From the NCBI GenBank assembly GCA_000817085.1, contig JUEM01000011.1, forward strand, positions 1 to 64,000: a DNA stretch of 64,000 nt, in the 5' to 3' direction. The notes beneath the pieces are model-generated. The model was not told the origin of the DNA. It did not search any database and worked only from the letters and a program-made list of their open reading frames with translations. Of this stretch, positions 18,064 to 26,427 are shown one piece after another; the stretch's first letter is position 1; every line of letters starts with the position of its first letter. The translations under genes were made by a program, and so were the position numbers. This DNA is from a marine actinobacterium MedAcidi-G1 (GTDB taxonomy: Bacteria; Actinomycetota; Acidimicrobiia; Acidimicrobiales; MedAcidi-G1).

Positions 18064-19686
18064 CTATAAAGATTGGGCTGTCTCACGTGCCCACCTGTAG
18101 TCAGATTTTCCGTTGGGTCCACGTTTCAGTTTTTCAACGAAGACCACACTTTTGGGCACTTTGTATCCTGCTAAGCGTTCTTTTACATCGTTTAGTAACT
18201 CCGCCTCTTCAAGCGTTTCACCTTTTTTCACCTCTACAACTGCAGTCACTGCTTGACCCCAACGCTCATCAGGAAGACCTACGACATTGCAATCAATGAC
18301 TAAGGGATTGATTTTCAAAGCTTCTTCGACTTCCTCGGGGAAAACCTTTTCTCCTCCTGTATTAATACACTCTGATCCTCTACCTAGAAGTGTGATAGAA
18401 CCATCTTTCTCAACTGAGGCCCAATCGCCTGGTATTGACCATCTCCGACCGTTAATAGTGGGAAAGGTCAATTCTGTTTTTTCAGAATCTTTGTAATATC
18501 CAACAGGCAAAGGATAGCCGAGCGCGAGTTTTCCAGTCTTATTCGATCCGGGTTCAATTTCCACACCATCTTCTGAAAGAACTCTTGTGTGTTCTCCAAG
18601 AAAAAATTTGGCTGTTCCCGTATCCTTCTTCCTTCTCGAAGTCACATGTTTACCCATTCCAGTTCCTTCACTAGAACCTAATGCATCCAAAATAGTGCAA
18701 CTGTGAAGGTTCAGGAGGCGCTCTTTCAAAGGGGCACTGAACATAACCCCAGATGACATCACTAACCGAAGGGAGGAAATGTCCCTAGCAGTACCGTTTT
18801 CCAATGACATCTCGAGTTCATCAATCATGGGTCGAGCAAATGCATCACCGACAATCGTAAGCATCGTTATTCTGCACTTTTCTACCATTTCCCAGAGTTC
18901 TTTGGGATCAAACGTTCTCGAAGAAAGCGTGGCTACTAAACCTCCATGTGTATGGGTGCCCAAAGCAGTCAGGCTTGAAGTTCCATGCATTAGTGGTGCA
19001 GCACAAAGTTGTCTTATCTCTTTAGCATCGTCCGTAACTATTTTCGCTATTTTGGCGGCTTCTTCAGAACTTTCCGGAACTCTCGCTCCGAGTGAACGAA
19101 AAGTTTCTGCCATCCCTCCCATAAGTCCAGCGTGCGACCACATGACCGCTTTCGGACTGCCAGTCGTACCGCCTGTGTAGAGAAACCACAAGTCCTCTCC
19201 TGATCTTTCAATACGCTGAAGTGGTTCATTATTTACAGCATCTTCGTAATTGATAATCCAATCCTCGGGGACACCTTCACCGATTCTTATAAAAACCTTC
19301 AGTTTCGGACATCTTGAACGAACAGACTCAACTCGCCCAGTCAAACTTGAATCAAATATAACGGCCTCAGCATCGGCATTATTCAAAATGTAAGCCAGCT
19401 CTTCGTCAAGATAACGGTAATTAACGTTTGCTGGAATCGCTCTTATTTTGAAAGCGGCAAATTGACCTTCTAAATACTCCGAGCCGTTGTAACAATAAAA
19501 AGCTACTTTTGAATCACGTTTCAGACCTTTTTCAGAAAAAGTTTTTGCTAAAGAAGCTGAACGTTTTTCAAATTCTTCCCAAGATTCTGAATTCTCACCC
19601 GAATAGATAGCTGTTAGATCCCCTATTTGGTCGCTGATAGCTTCCCATGCAGTAGCAATATTTAGATTTCCATAAGTAGCAGACAC
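18064..19686 (-). CDS. AMP-forming acyl-CoA synthetase (FadD-like)
   Basis: A 540-residue ANL-superfamily ligase. The phosphate loop is FLYTGGTTGSPKAVMWSH. Later motifs are LGSSEGTGMGKH, PGDWASVEKDGSITLLGRGSECINTGGEKVFPEEVE and the C-terminal Lys in GPNGKSDYRWA. It activates a carboxylate to its CoA thioester. It diverges from aroC and converges on the SDR, and probably feeds acyl-CoA into the three dehydrogenases. The GSECINTGGEK form is typical of FadD17/FadD19-like steroid or long-chain ligases in actinobacteria. Confidence 0.87.
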   Translation of the reverse strand: MSATYGNLNIATAWEAISDQIGDLTAIYSGENSESWEEFEKRSASLAKTFSEKGLKRDSKVAFYCYNGSEYLEGQFAAFKIRAIPANVNYRYLDEELAYILNNADAEAVIFDSSLTGRVESVRSRCPKLKVFIRIGEGVPEDWIINYEDAVNNEPLQRIERSGEDLWFLYTGGTTGSPKAVMWSHAGLMGGMAETFRSLGARVPESSEEAAKIAKIVTDDAKEIRQLCAAPLMHGTSSLTALGTHTHGGLVATLSSRTFDPKELWEMVEKCRITMLTIVGDAFARPMIDELEMSLENGTARDISSLRLVMSSGVMFSAPLKERLLNLHSCTILDALGSSEGTGMGKHVTSRRKKDTGTAKFFLGEHTRVLSEDGVEIEPGSNKTGKLALGYPLPVGYYKDSEKTELTFPTINGRRWSIPGDWASVEKDGSITLLGRGSECINTGGEKVFPEEVEEALKINPLVIDCNVVGLPDERWGQAVTAVVEVKKGETLEEAELLNDVKERLAGYKVPKSVVFVEKLKRGPNGKSDYRWARETAQSL

Positions 19687-19753
19687 GCTTTGAGGTTACC
19701 GCACACATTTAATTAGACCTAGCGTGACCCTAAAGCCCTCTATGATCTATGTA

Positions 19754-20842
19754 ATGGGAAACACTTTTGGTTCTTTATTTAAAATATCCACATGGGGCGA
19801 AAGTCACGGAGGGGGTGTCGGCGTAGTCATCGACGGTTGTCCTTCTTTACTTTCCTTAAAGGAAGACGATATTCAGCGCGATCTAGACAGGAGACGTCCG
19901 GGGCAAAGCAAAATTACGACTCAACGTGCTGAATCAGATACTGCAGAAATACTTTCAGGCGTATTCGAAGGAAAAACGCTTGGAACTCCTATTGCGATTT
20001 TGGTCAGAAACGAAGATGCAAAACCTGCCGCATACGATCACTTAAAAGATGCTTATAGACCCTCACATGCCGATTTCACTTACGACGCGAAATACGGCAT
20101 CCGGAACTGGCAAGGAGGAGGACGTTCAAGCGCACGCGAAACAATAGGAAGAGTGGCTGCTGGAGCTGTAGCCAGAGCGCTTTTAAATGAATCCACAAAC
20201 ATGGAAGTACTTGCATGGGTTTCACAAATTCACGACATAAAAGCAGATGTGCAATCTGAGACTGTCAGTATTGAAGATATTGAGGCTGAAATAACTCGGT
20301 GCCCAGACCGAGAAGCATCCGAAACAATGATTTCCGCAATAACTGAAGCTAGGAAAAATGGTGACTCACTCGGCGGCATCGTAACATGTCTTGTAAGGGG
20401 CGTCCCTGCGGGTCTTGGGGTCCCTGTTTTTGACCGAATCGAAGCTGATCTCGCTAAAGCTATGCTTTCATTACCTGCTTCAAAAGGTTTTGATATAGGG
20501 AGTGGATTCTCTGCTGTAGAAATGACTGGAAGCGAGCATAACGACGCTTTTGAACCTGGTGCTTCCATGCCAGTAACTGCATCTAACTATTCGGGTGGTG
20601 TTCAGGGTGGAATTACGAATGGTTCAGAAATTATATTCCGCGTTGCATTCAAACCTACTGCAACGATTTCATCTCCTCAGAAAACAGTTGATAATAGTAA
20701 CAATCCCATCACTCTAGAAGCGAAAGGAAGACACGATCCGTGTGTCCTTCCACGCGCTGTGCCTATGGTAGAGGCCATGACTCTTCTTGTCATGGCGGAT
20801 CATTGGCTCAGAAATCAATCTTCACGAATTGCTACTAAATGA
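19754..20842 (+). CDS. aroC: Chorismate synthase
   Basis: A 362-residue enzyme that converts 5-enolpyruvylshikimate-3-phosphate to chorismate with reduced FMN. Motifs are [18 protein letters not shown] at the start, [28 protein letters not shown] and [19 protein letters not shown] 19754 is chosen from family alignment; ATG 19742 would add only four residues. No other shikimate gene is present. Divergent from fadD with only about 67 bp between starts. Confidence 0.94.
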   Translation: MGNTFGSLFKISTWGESHGGGVGVVIDGCPSLLSLKEDDIQRDLDRRRPGQSKITTQRAESDTAEILSGVFEGKTLGTPIAILVRNEDAKPAAYDHLKDAYRPSHADFTYDAKYGIRNWQGGGRSSARETIGRVAAGAVARALLNESTNMEVLAWVSQIHDIKADVQSETVSIEDIEAEITRCPDREASETMISAITEARKNGDSLGGIVTCLVRGVPAGLGVPVFDRIEADLAKAMLSLPASKGFDIGSGFSAVEMTGSEHNDAFEPGASMPVTASNYSGGVQGGITNGSEIIFRVAFKPTATISSPQKTVDNSNNPITLEAKGRHDPCVLPRAVPMVEAMTLLVMADHWLRNQSSRIATK

Positions 20843-20874
20843 GATTTGTACTCACGCTCAATTAAACTACTAAA

Positions 20875-21690
20875 ATGGGAAATGACATGAACAATAACGA
20901 AGAAACCGAAGCTTCACAGAGGTTTCAGACGAGCCTGCCTTTGATGCATGAAATGCCTATTTTTAAAAACCTTGAAGATGAAAGACAACATAGAAAAGAG
21001 CGACTAGCCGCAGCTTTCCGAATTTTTGGTCGTTATGGCTTCAGTGAAGGAGTGGCCGGACACATAACAGCGAGAGACCCAGAGGAAACAGAGTGTTTTT
21101 GGGTTAATCCATTCGGAATGAATTTCAGTCATATATCAGTTTCTGATCTTCTATTAGTTGACCATAATGGCGAGGTAATCGAAGGAGATTATGCTGTGAA
21201 TCAAGCAGCATTTGCCATTCATTCTGGCATCCATATGGAAAGGCCTGAGATTGTTGCAGCAGCGCACTCTCATTCGCTTTTTGGCAAGGCATTCTCATCG
21301 CTTGGAAAAACCCTTGACCCATTAACGCAAGATAGTTGCATATTTTATAACAACCATGTTTTGTTCGATGATTTCACAGGAGTGGTACTTGATCCACTTG
21401 AAGGTAAAAGAATCGCTGCAGCTCTAGGCCACTGCAAGGCCGCAATACTCAAAAATCACGGTCTTTTAACATTAGGTGAAACAGTCGATGAAGCACTTTG
21501 GCTTTTTGTCACGATGGAAAGAACTTGTCAAGCACAGCTACTCGCAGAAGCTGCTGGAGCTACTCAACTTATAGACGATGAAACGGCAAATTTAACTAAT
21601 AAACAAATTGGTAATGCTTTTTCGGGTTGGTTCAGTTCCCAACCATTATTTGACAAAATATTGATTGATGAACCTGATTTACTTGACTAG
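20875..21690 (+). CDS. Class II aldolase/adducin family protein
   Basis: A 271-residue protein. The aldolase II fold appears from RIFGRYGFSEGVAGHITARD, with the zinc histidines in AAAHSHSLFG and the third in LKNHGLLTLGETVDEAL. FWVNPFGMNFSHIS is typical of the actinobacterial subgroup of unknown substrate. The true start may be the ATG at 20887. These enzymes cleave or epimerise sugar phosphates, but this subgroup often lies beside lipid catabolic genes. It ends 4 bp before a convergent nuclease-like gene. Confidence 0.82.
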   Translation: MGNDMNNNEETEASQRFQTSLPLMHEMPIFKNLEDERQHRKERLAAAFRIFGRYGFSEGVAGHITARDPEETECFWVNPFGMNFSHISVSDLLLVDHNGEVIEGDYAVNQAAFAIHSGIHMERPEIVAAAHSHSLFGKAFSSLGKTLDPLTQDSCIFYNNHVLFDDFTGVVLDPLEGKRIAAALGHCKAAILKNHGLLTLGETVDEALWLFVTMERTCQAQLLAEAAGATQLIDDETANLTNKQIGNAFSGWFSSQPLFDKILIDEPDLLD

Positions 21691-21694
21691 CACC

Positions 21695-22042
21695 TCAAGC
21701 AGCGTCTGACAAAAAAAGTCTTTCAATATCGCTTCTATAAAGAATCCGAATACTCAAATCGGGTCTTTGTGCCTGCAACCTTCTAACTTTTCGATTTTTT
21801 CTCGTTACCAGCGACTGTTTAAGCGTTGTAACTTCTAGGTACAAATTGTGTTCAGGTAGGAAAAAATCAGGTGTGAATGCTGATCTTGGTTGACCTTGAG
21901 AATCTCGTTCCAAAACAAAAGTTGTGGGCTCATATTCCCATTCAATTCCGTAAAAATCTAACAAACCTGCGATTCGTTCTTCAGATTCGTGCGCAAACGA
22001 TGATGAAAATTTACGATCAGGGATTTTTTGAGGTTCACTCAT
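21695..22042 (-). CDS. PD-(D/E)XK nuclease-like small protein
   Basis: A 115-residue protein with a restriction-endonuclease-like pattern: an acidic SEERIAGLLDFYGI helix, then FTPDFFLPE followed by YLEVTTLKQ. The Asp of PDF and Glu of YLE fit the metal-binding pair, with a Lys two residues after the TT. Such a stand-alone domain is found in several actinobacteria and firmicutes with no known role. It lies 30 bp downstream of the MerR gene at 22073, probably in its transcript. Family placement is inferred from spacing of motifs. Confidence 0.5.
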   Translation of the reverse strand: MSEPQKIPDRKFSSSFAHESEERIAGLLDFYGIEWEYEPTTFVLERDSQGQPRSAFTPDFFLPEHNLYLEVTTLKQSLVTRKNRKVRRLQAQRPDLSIRILYRSDIERLFLSDAA

Positions 22043-22072
22043 AAAAGTGATCTCTCCCAGCTCTTAAAGCCA

Positions 22073-22543
22073 CTATTGACCAACTGCCTTATGCTCAATT
22101 TCGTTACTGGATCTTTCATCGCCTGGAAAGAGTTCGACAATTTTTGAATCCAGATCTTCCTTGACGCCCGCCATTGGCAAAATATTCAAGACACCTTGTC
22201 CATTGTGGATAAGATCTATTATCTCATCTTCTCCACGTTGCACCATTACAGAAGATCCCTGAATAACTAAATTCACTTGCACTACATCTTCGTCAAGTTT
22301 GTCTTCAAGGAACTCGAAAACTTTTCTAATCAAAGCCAGACGTATACCTGAATCTATTAGAGCTTTAACGGCTTTCAACTTAAGTAGGTCTCGGTAGGTG
22401 TACCTCCGTTTTGTTCCACTACCGCTCGCATCAGCAAGCGATGGCCTTATGAGATTAGTCCTCGCCCAATAGTCCAATTGTCTGTATGTAATACCAACAA
22501 TCTTTCTGGCCTCGTCACCGCTATAACCTTGTTCTTTAATCAT
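22073..22543 (-). CDS. MerR-family regulator (Rv1830-like)
   Basis: A 156-residue DNA-binding protein. The winged helix (about 10-80) contains VGITYRQLDYWARTNLIRPS and YTYRDLLKLKAVKALIDSGI, close to the mycobacterial Rv1830 family. The C-terminal part has no metal-binding Cys. ATG 22543 is chosen because GAGAGGAAG lies just upstream; an in-frame ATG at 22570 is the alternative. A promoter lies about 75 bases upstream of this ATG. The order MerR, DUF151, MerR, FHA and gcvH follows Rv1830-Rv1826, with hpt inserted. Confidence 0.85.
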   Translation of the reverse strand: MIKEQGYSGDEARKIVGITYRQLDYWARTNLIRPSLADASGSGTKRRYTYRDLLKLKAVKALIDSGIRLALIRKVFEFLEDKLDEDVVQVNLVIQGSSVMVQRGEDEIIDLIHNGQGVLNILPMAGVKEDLDSKIVELFPGDERSSNEIEHKAVGQ

Positions 22544-22617
22544 GCTCTTCCTCTCTCGCGCGAAAAACATGCATATCTTCGTATTCCGCTCAGAGAACTA
22601 CATCAATGTTATTACAT

Positions 22618-22646
22618 AGGTTAGAACGCAACAAACCCGAGGTCAA
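22618..22646 (-). promoter_or_regulatory. Sigma-70-type promoter for the MerR gene
   Basis: On the minus strand, TTGACC (22646-22641) and TAACCT (22623-22618) are separated by exactly 17 bases. This fits the actinobacterial housekeeping consensus TTGACn-N17-TAnnnT. The predicted start lies near 22611, about 68 bases before the preferred ATG. Confidence 0.6.
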
Positions 22647-22678
22647 CAACCGCGCATTAATAAAGTTTATAAAAGTCT

Positions 22679-23167
22679 TTAACCAGCGAAATCATCAGGG
22701 TTAACGTTGTCGAGAAATTCGCGAAATTCTTCGACTTGAACATCACTAATTGGTTCCTCTTCTTCAGGAGGGGCCACATATCCGGCTTCTTCAAGAACTT
22801 CCTCTTCCACGAAAACATCAGCCCCCATACGAACTGCCAACGCTATTGCATCAGAGGGTCTTGCAGAAAGCGCTTCGACACCTGCAGGTCCTCTTAGGTA
22901 GATATCAGAATAAAAGGTTCTATCCCGTAGTCGAGTTATAACCACTCTTTCAAGAGTCGCGGAAAAAGTCTCCAACACTGTGACGAATAGATCGTGTGTC
23001 ATGGGCCTTGGGGGCTCCTGGCCGGCAAGAGTTAAACCAATAGCAGTTGCTTCGGGCAAACCTATGAATATCGGCAGGAGCCTCTGTCCTTCTTTTTCGC
23101 GAAGAAGTATTACGGGTGTATTAGAAGGTAAAACCTGCTGGACTCCCACCACTACCATTTCATTCAT
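22679..23167 (-). CDS. Bifunctional nuclease domain protein (DUF151)
   Basis: A 162-residue protein homologous in position and motif to Rv1829. VLPSNTPVILLREKEGQRLLPIFIG and SARPSDAIALAVRMG are the DUF151/BFN hallmarks. The family binds nucleic acid and some members show nuclease activity. ATG 23167 is preferred, with GGGGG 8 bases upstream; the extra codons to 23179 use a TTG. The C-terminal tail is very acidic (PPEEEEPISDVQVEEF). It starts 17 bp after hpt. Confidence 0.85.
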   Translation of the reverse strand: MNEMVVVGVQQVLPSNTPVILLREKEGQRLLPIFIGLPEATAIGLTLAGQEPPRPMTHDLFVTVLETFSATLERVVITRLRDRTFYSDIYLRGPAGVEALSARPSDAIALAVRMGADVFVEEEVLEEAGYVAPPEEEEPISDVQVEEFREFLDNVNPDDFAG

Positions 23168-23184
23168 TGTTGCCCCCAAAACTG

Positions 23185-23784
23185 TTAACTTGCTTCAACT
23201 GTTTCCTTACCCCGCGCTATTCTTACTATTTCATCTGTCAATTTAGACTCGCCCTTTTCGAATTCTTCATCAAGAAGTTCTTGGTTAGCCGAGACAACTG
23301 AGGGAAGATTTCTAAACATCCCTAGGTGGTCAATCCCATATCCAACAATAAAACCTTCTTGCAGAACAAAGCCAGAATACTCAACCTTGACAGGAAGTAC
23401 TCTACGATCAGAACGATCGAAAAGTGTGCAGACCCTAACTTCTGCTGGTTCATGAGTCTCCAGATGGCGCCGAAGAAAATCTAATCTAAAACCGGTATCC
23501 ACCACGTCTTCAACCAACAAGACATTACGACCTGAGACATCGATACCCAGATCTCTTGTAAGTCGAACCCTTCCCGTATTTTCCTGAAAAGAGGTTAAAG
23601 CCAAAAAGTCTGTCTCGATTTCATGATTAAGCTTCCTCACTAAATCAGCGAGAAAAGGCAAACATCCTTTTAGCACGCCTACGACTACATCTCCTTCACC
23701 CAGGTAGTCGTCTAGCTCAATAGCTAACTCCATAATCCTGGCATCAATTTCTTCTTTATTTTGCAATAACTTCGGAAAATCCAT
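23185..23784 (-). CDS. hpt: Hypoxanthine phosphoribosyltransferase
   Basis: A 199-residue purine salvage enzyme that makes IMP or GMP from hypoxanthine or guanine and PRPP. The PRPP site is NVLLVEDVVDTG (about residues 88-99). VVVGVLKGCLPFLADLVR and FIVGYGIDHLGMFRNLP are also typical. It starts 1 bp after the MerR gene at 23786 and precedes DUF151, so it is inserted into the otherwise conserved Rv1826-Rv1830 block. Confidence 0.92.
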   Translation of the reverse strand: MDFPKLLQNKEEIDARIMELAIELDDYLGEGDVVVGVLKGCLPFLADLVRKLNHEIETDFLALTSFQENTGRVRLTRDLGIDVSGRNVLLVEDVVDTGFRLDFLRRHLETHEPAEVRVCTLFDRSDRRVLPVKVEYSGFVLQEGFIVGYGIDHLGMFRNLPSVVSANQELLDEEFEKGESKLTDEIVRIARGKETVEAS

Positions 23785-23785
23785 A

Positions 23786-24487
23786 TCACCAAGTTTCTAG
23801 TCCATCTAGAGAGAGTTTTAGTAGACACTTGTGAATTTCTCTGCCCAAAATAACGACTTCTTCTAATTCCCGCTTAGCTTCAGTTCTGGATTCCATGTCG
23901 CCGCTTTTAGTTTTACCTGACAATAGTTGTTCAATGACACCTGCTTCTCTTTGAGCAGCGACCAGGTACATACGTAAATGCCTAGTTTCCATTCCTAACT
24001 CAAAAAGACGCTTTGCCGATTTTATAGTCAATAAAGAATCACCCTCGAAGATTTCTTTACTCCCAACTCTCCGACCTTTCAGTAATCCCAATTCAGTCAA
24101 CTCTTCAATTTTCTCTTTTGAAACACCCGAAGCTCTTGACAATCCTTCAACATCCAAGCTAATTCCAGTAGCTAAAAGACTCTGAGTGTCTCCTGCTTTT
24201 AAGCCTGAGTCACCACTTCCAGTATCAGACTTAAAATCAACACCAGTCCGCTCTAACCTTTCTTTTAGAGCCTTGAGTGGGACGAAATAGTCTCTTTGTT
24301 GTCGCAGAATCCACACCAGTTGGTCTAAGTCATCAGTAGAAAACTTTCGGTAACCTGATTCCGTCCTAGCAGGCTTTATTAAACCCTGAGATTCCAAATA
24401 ACGAATTTTTGAAACAGTAAGTTCGGGGAACTCTCCTATTAAGCTTTCGCAGACTTGACTTATATTGAATAATTCGTGTTTTGACAA
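23786..24487 (-). CDS. MerR-family regulator (Rv1828/FtsR-like)
   Basis: A 233-residue regulator with a MerR helix-turn-helix in the first 80 residues: FNISQVCESLIGEFPELTVSKIRYLESQGLI and SGYRKFSTDDLDQLVWILRQQRDYF. A second MerR-like segment lies about 130-185 (SRASGVSKEKIEELTELGLL). The ordering and double-winged-helix layout match Rv1828, called FtsR in corynebacteria, where it activates ftsZ. It lies 18 bp after the FHA gene. The function is transferred from the family, not shown here. Confidence 0.85.
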   Translation of the reverse strand: MSKHELFNISQVCESLIGEFPELTVSKIRYLESQGLIKPARTESGYRKFSTDDLDQLVWILRQQRDYFVPLKALKERLERTGVDFKSDTGSGDSGLKAGDTQSLLATGISLDVEGLSRASGVSKEKIEELTELGLLKGRRVGSKEIFEGDSLLTIKSAKRLFELGMETRHLRMYLVAAQREAGVIEQLLSGKTKSGDMESRTEAKRELEEVVILGREIHKCLLKLSLDGLETW

Positions 24488-24505
24488 GTCAACATTCCAT
24501 CAGTT

Positions 24506-24868
24506 CTATGCCATTCCATGGAAGAAAACAAGTTTGAAACGTCCGATTTGTAGCACATCACCATCTGTCAATTCTTCAGAACGAACGCTTTTCCCGTTCA
24601 AATAAGTTCCATTTAACGATCCGGTATCCGACACAGTGTAAATACTCTCGCTTCTTTCAAGAATCGCGTGTTGTCTTGAAACTGTCACGTCATCAAGAAA
24701 AATATCTGCGTCTTTTTCTCGGCCTATCGAAATCAACTCAGAATCCAGTGCGTAACGAGAACCTGATCGTGGCCCAGACTCAATAACAAGTATCCCTGTG
24801 TCCGTTTCGAACATTTCTCGATCTAGACGATGGGGAATTTCCGGATCCATTTCAATTGCATCAGTCAC
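24506..24868 (-). CDS. garA: GarA/OdhI-type FHA-domain protein
   Basis: A 120-residue protein. The FHA domain fills residues about 45-110 with SIGREKDADIFLDDVTVSRQHA and SLNGTYLNG, very close to mycobacterial GarA. GarA and OdhI bind 2-oxoglutarate dehydrogenase and glutamate enzymes and are switched by phosphorylation of an N-terminal ETTS motif. Here the equivalent is ETDT at residues 21-24, so Thr22 or Thr24 could be the kinase site. It lies 39 bp after gcvH. The regulatory role is inferred from the family and synteny. Confidence 0.88.
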   Translation of the reverse strand: MTDAIEMDPEIPHRLDREMFETDTGILVIESGPRSGSRYALDSELISIGREKDADIFLDDVTVSRQHAILERSESIYTVSDTGSLNGTYLNGKSVRSEELTDGDVLQIGRFKLVFFHGMA

Positions 24869-24907
24869 CTCGTCATCATTAAAAATACCGAAACCTCCAT
24901 CCTTTAG

Positions 24908-25291
24908 TCATCCCTCTAAAAATAAACGGTACGAATCAGCATTCAAAAGCCCACTTACCGGACCCGAATCATCTCTGAGCATTAAACAAATCCAACCTTC
25001 TCCATATGGGTCATCATTTATTTTCATAGGGTGCAATTCTAAATCGTCATTAACTTCAAAAACTTTTCCGGACAAAGGGGCGGATATTTCTGAAACTGAC
25101 TTACTCGATTCCACTTCGCCCAAAATTCCACCTATTTCTATTAGCTGATCGATCTCCGGGAGGTCAACAAAAACAACTTCTCCTAGAGCATCTTGCGCAT
25201 AATCGGTCACCCCCACCCGAATGAAACCATCTTCTTCTATTCGAACCCACTGGTGATCCTCAGAATACATAAGGTCTTCTGGGATGTTCAT
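24908..25291 (-). CDS. gcvH: Glycine cleavage system H protein
   Basis: A 127-residue lipoyl carrier. The lipoylation site is Lys64 in GEVESSKSVSEI. The start MNIPEDLMYSEDHQWVR is typical. It carries the aminomethyl group between the P and T proteins of glycine cleavage, neither of which is in this window. Position upstream of garA repeats Rv1826-Rv1827. Confidence 0.93.
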   Translation of the reverse strand: MNIPEDLMYSEDHQWVRIEEDGFIRVGVTDYAQDALGEVVFVDLPEIDQLIEIGGILGEVESSKSVSEISAPLSGKVFEVNDDLELHPMKINDDPYGEGWICLMLRDDSGPVSGLLNADSYRLFLEG

Positions 25292-25355
25292 AAATTTGAA
25301 ACTAGCGGCAAAAGCATCATTTTTATAATGCGAACAGAAAAATTAACAGAATGAT

Positions 25356-25925
25356 CTACTTATTTTCACGAATTTCCTTGAGAGCCTCAGATGCAAGAGG
25401 TATGTACATAAAAGCGGCAAACCAAGAAATGAGCAACCCTGGAACTCCAGTAACATAGGCAAATACAGCAAAAAACTCACTTATAGAAATTGATGATTCA
25501 CCTGCTAAAAAAGAGGGCACCGCAAACAACATCGCAAAAGTTCCTGTTTTACCCCACCACAAAACATCAATTCTTCTGGCACCAATAAGAGCCAATGAAA
25601 CTGTGGCTCCACCAACAAGCAACTCTCTTACAAGGGCGAGTAAAGCGAACCAAAGTGGAATTGACCCATCAATTATCAATGAAGGTATAGAAACTATGAG
25701 CAATAATCTGTCAGCGGTGGGATCAAGAATTTTTCCTAGTTCTGAAGTTTGATTGAATCTTCTAGCTATCCAGCCATCTACCCAGTCCGTGGCTCCGAGT
25801 ACCGCTAAAAGAATCGCTGCCGCTGACCTATTTTCAGCCCCTAAAAGAATCCACACAAAAAGAGGAATGCAAAGAAGACGCAACACACTTATAAAATTGG
25901 GAACAGTGAAAATTCTGTTGTCCAT
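25356..25925 (-). CDS. pgsA: CDP-alcohol phosphatidyltransferase (PgsA-like)
   Basis: A 189-residue integral membrane enzyme with four or more hydrophobic segments. The family motif is complete: Asp50-Gly51, Ala54-Arg55, Gly64, Asp68 and Asp72. It transfers a phosphatidyl group from CDP-diacylglycerol to an alcohol, probably glycerol-3-phosphate. Mycobacterial pgsA2 lies near the same gcvH-garA block, which supports the call. A related alcohol substrate cannot be excluded. It diverges from the HIT gene and lies 64 bp upstream of gcvH. Confidence 0.83.
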   Translation of the reverse strand: MDNRIFTVPNFISVLRLLCIPLFVWILLGAENRSAAAILLAVLGATDWVDGWIARRFNQTSELGKILDPTADRLLLIVSIPSLIIDGSIPLWFALLALVRELLVGGATVSLALIGARRIDVLWWGKTGTFAMLFAVPSFLAGESSISISEFFAVFAYVTGVPGLLISWFAAFMYIPLASEALKEIRENK

Positions 25926-26008
25926 AATTTTAATCTATCTATCTTCTAATAGAGAATCTCAACGTGCTGCGTTTGACCAAAGTGGTAATACTTGAAAAGC
26001 TAGTCTGC

Positions 26009-26404
26009 ATGTCAACTATTTTCACCCAAATACTCTCAAGGGAAGTCGATGGATACATACTTTGGGAAGACTCGAAGTGTTTCGCTTTCCTCGACATAAG
26101 ACCAATAAATCGCGGTCACACTTTAGTCGTACCAATAGAGGAAATCGACTTATGGACCGACCTGCCCGAAGAGACAATTTCTCATTGTATGAAAGTTGCT
26201 AAAATAATTGGTGAAGCACAAATGAAGGCATTCAAGCCAAAACGTATTGGTTTAATGATTGCTGGATTCGAAGTGCCACATGTGCATTTACACGTAATCC
26301 CAATAAACGATATGAGTCACCTTGATTTCGCAAATGCTAATTCAGATATCTCAAATGAAGAATTACTATCGGATTTCAATCGTCTGAAAGGCTGTCTTAC
26401 CTGA
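26009..26404 (+). CDS. HIT-family nucleotide hydrolase or transferase
   Basis: A 131-residue histidine-triad protein. The triad is HVHLHVIPIND near residues 90-100, preceded by FLDIRPINRGHTLVVP. The ATG at 26009 begins at the usual position (MSTIFTQILSREVDG); upstream codons would overlap the divergent promoter region. These proteins act on nucleoside phosphoramidates or dinucleotides. There is no direct link with the neighbouring pgsA. Confidence 0.88.
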   Translation: MSTIFTQILSREVDGYILWEDSKCFAFLDIRPINRGHTLVVPIEEIDLWTDLPEETISHCMKVAKIIGEAQMKAFKPKRIGLMIAGFEVPHVHLHVIPINDMSHLDFANANSDISNEELLSDFNRLKGCLT

Positions 26405-26427
26405 GACGGTTAACAGATATACGAAAA

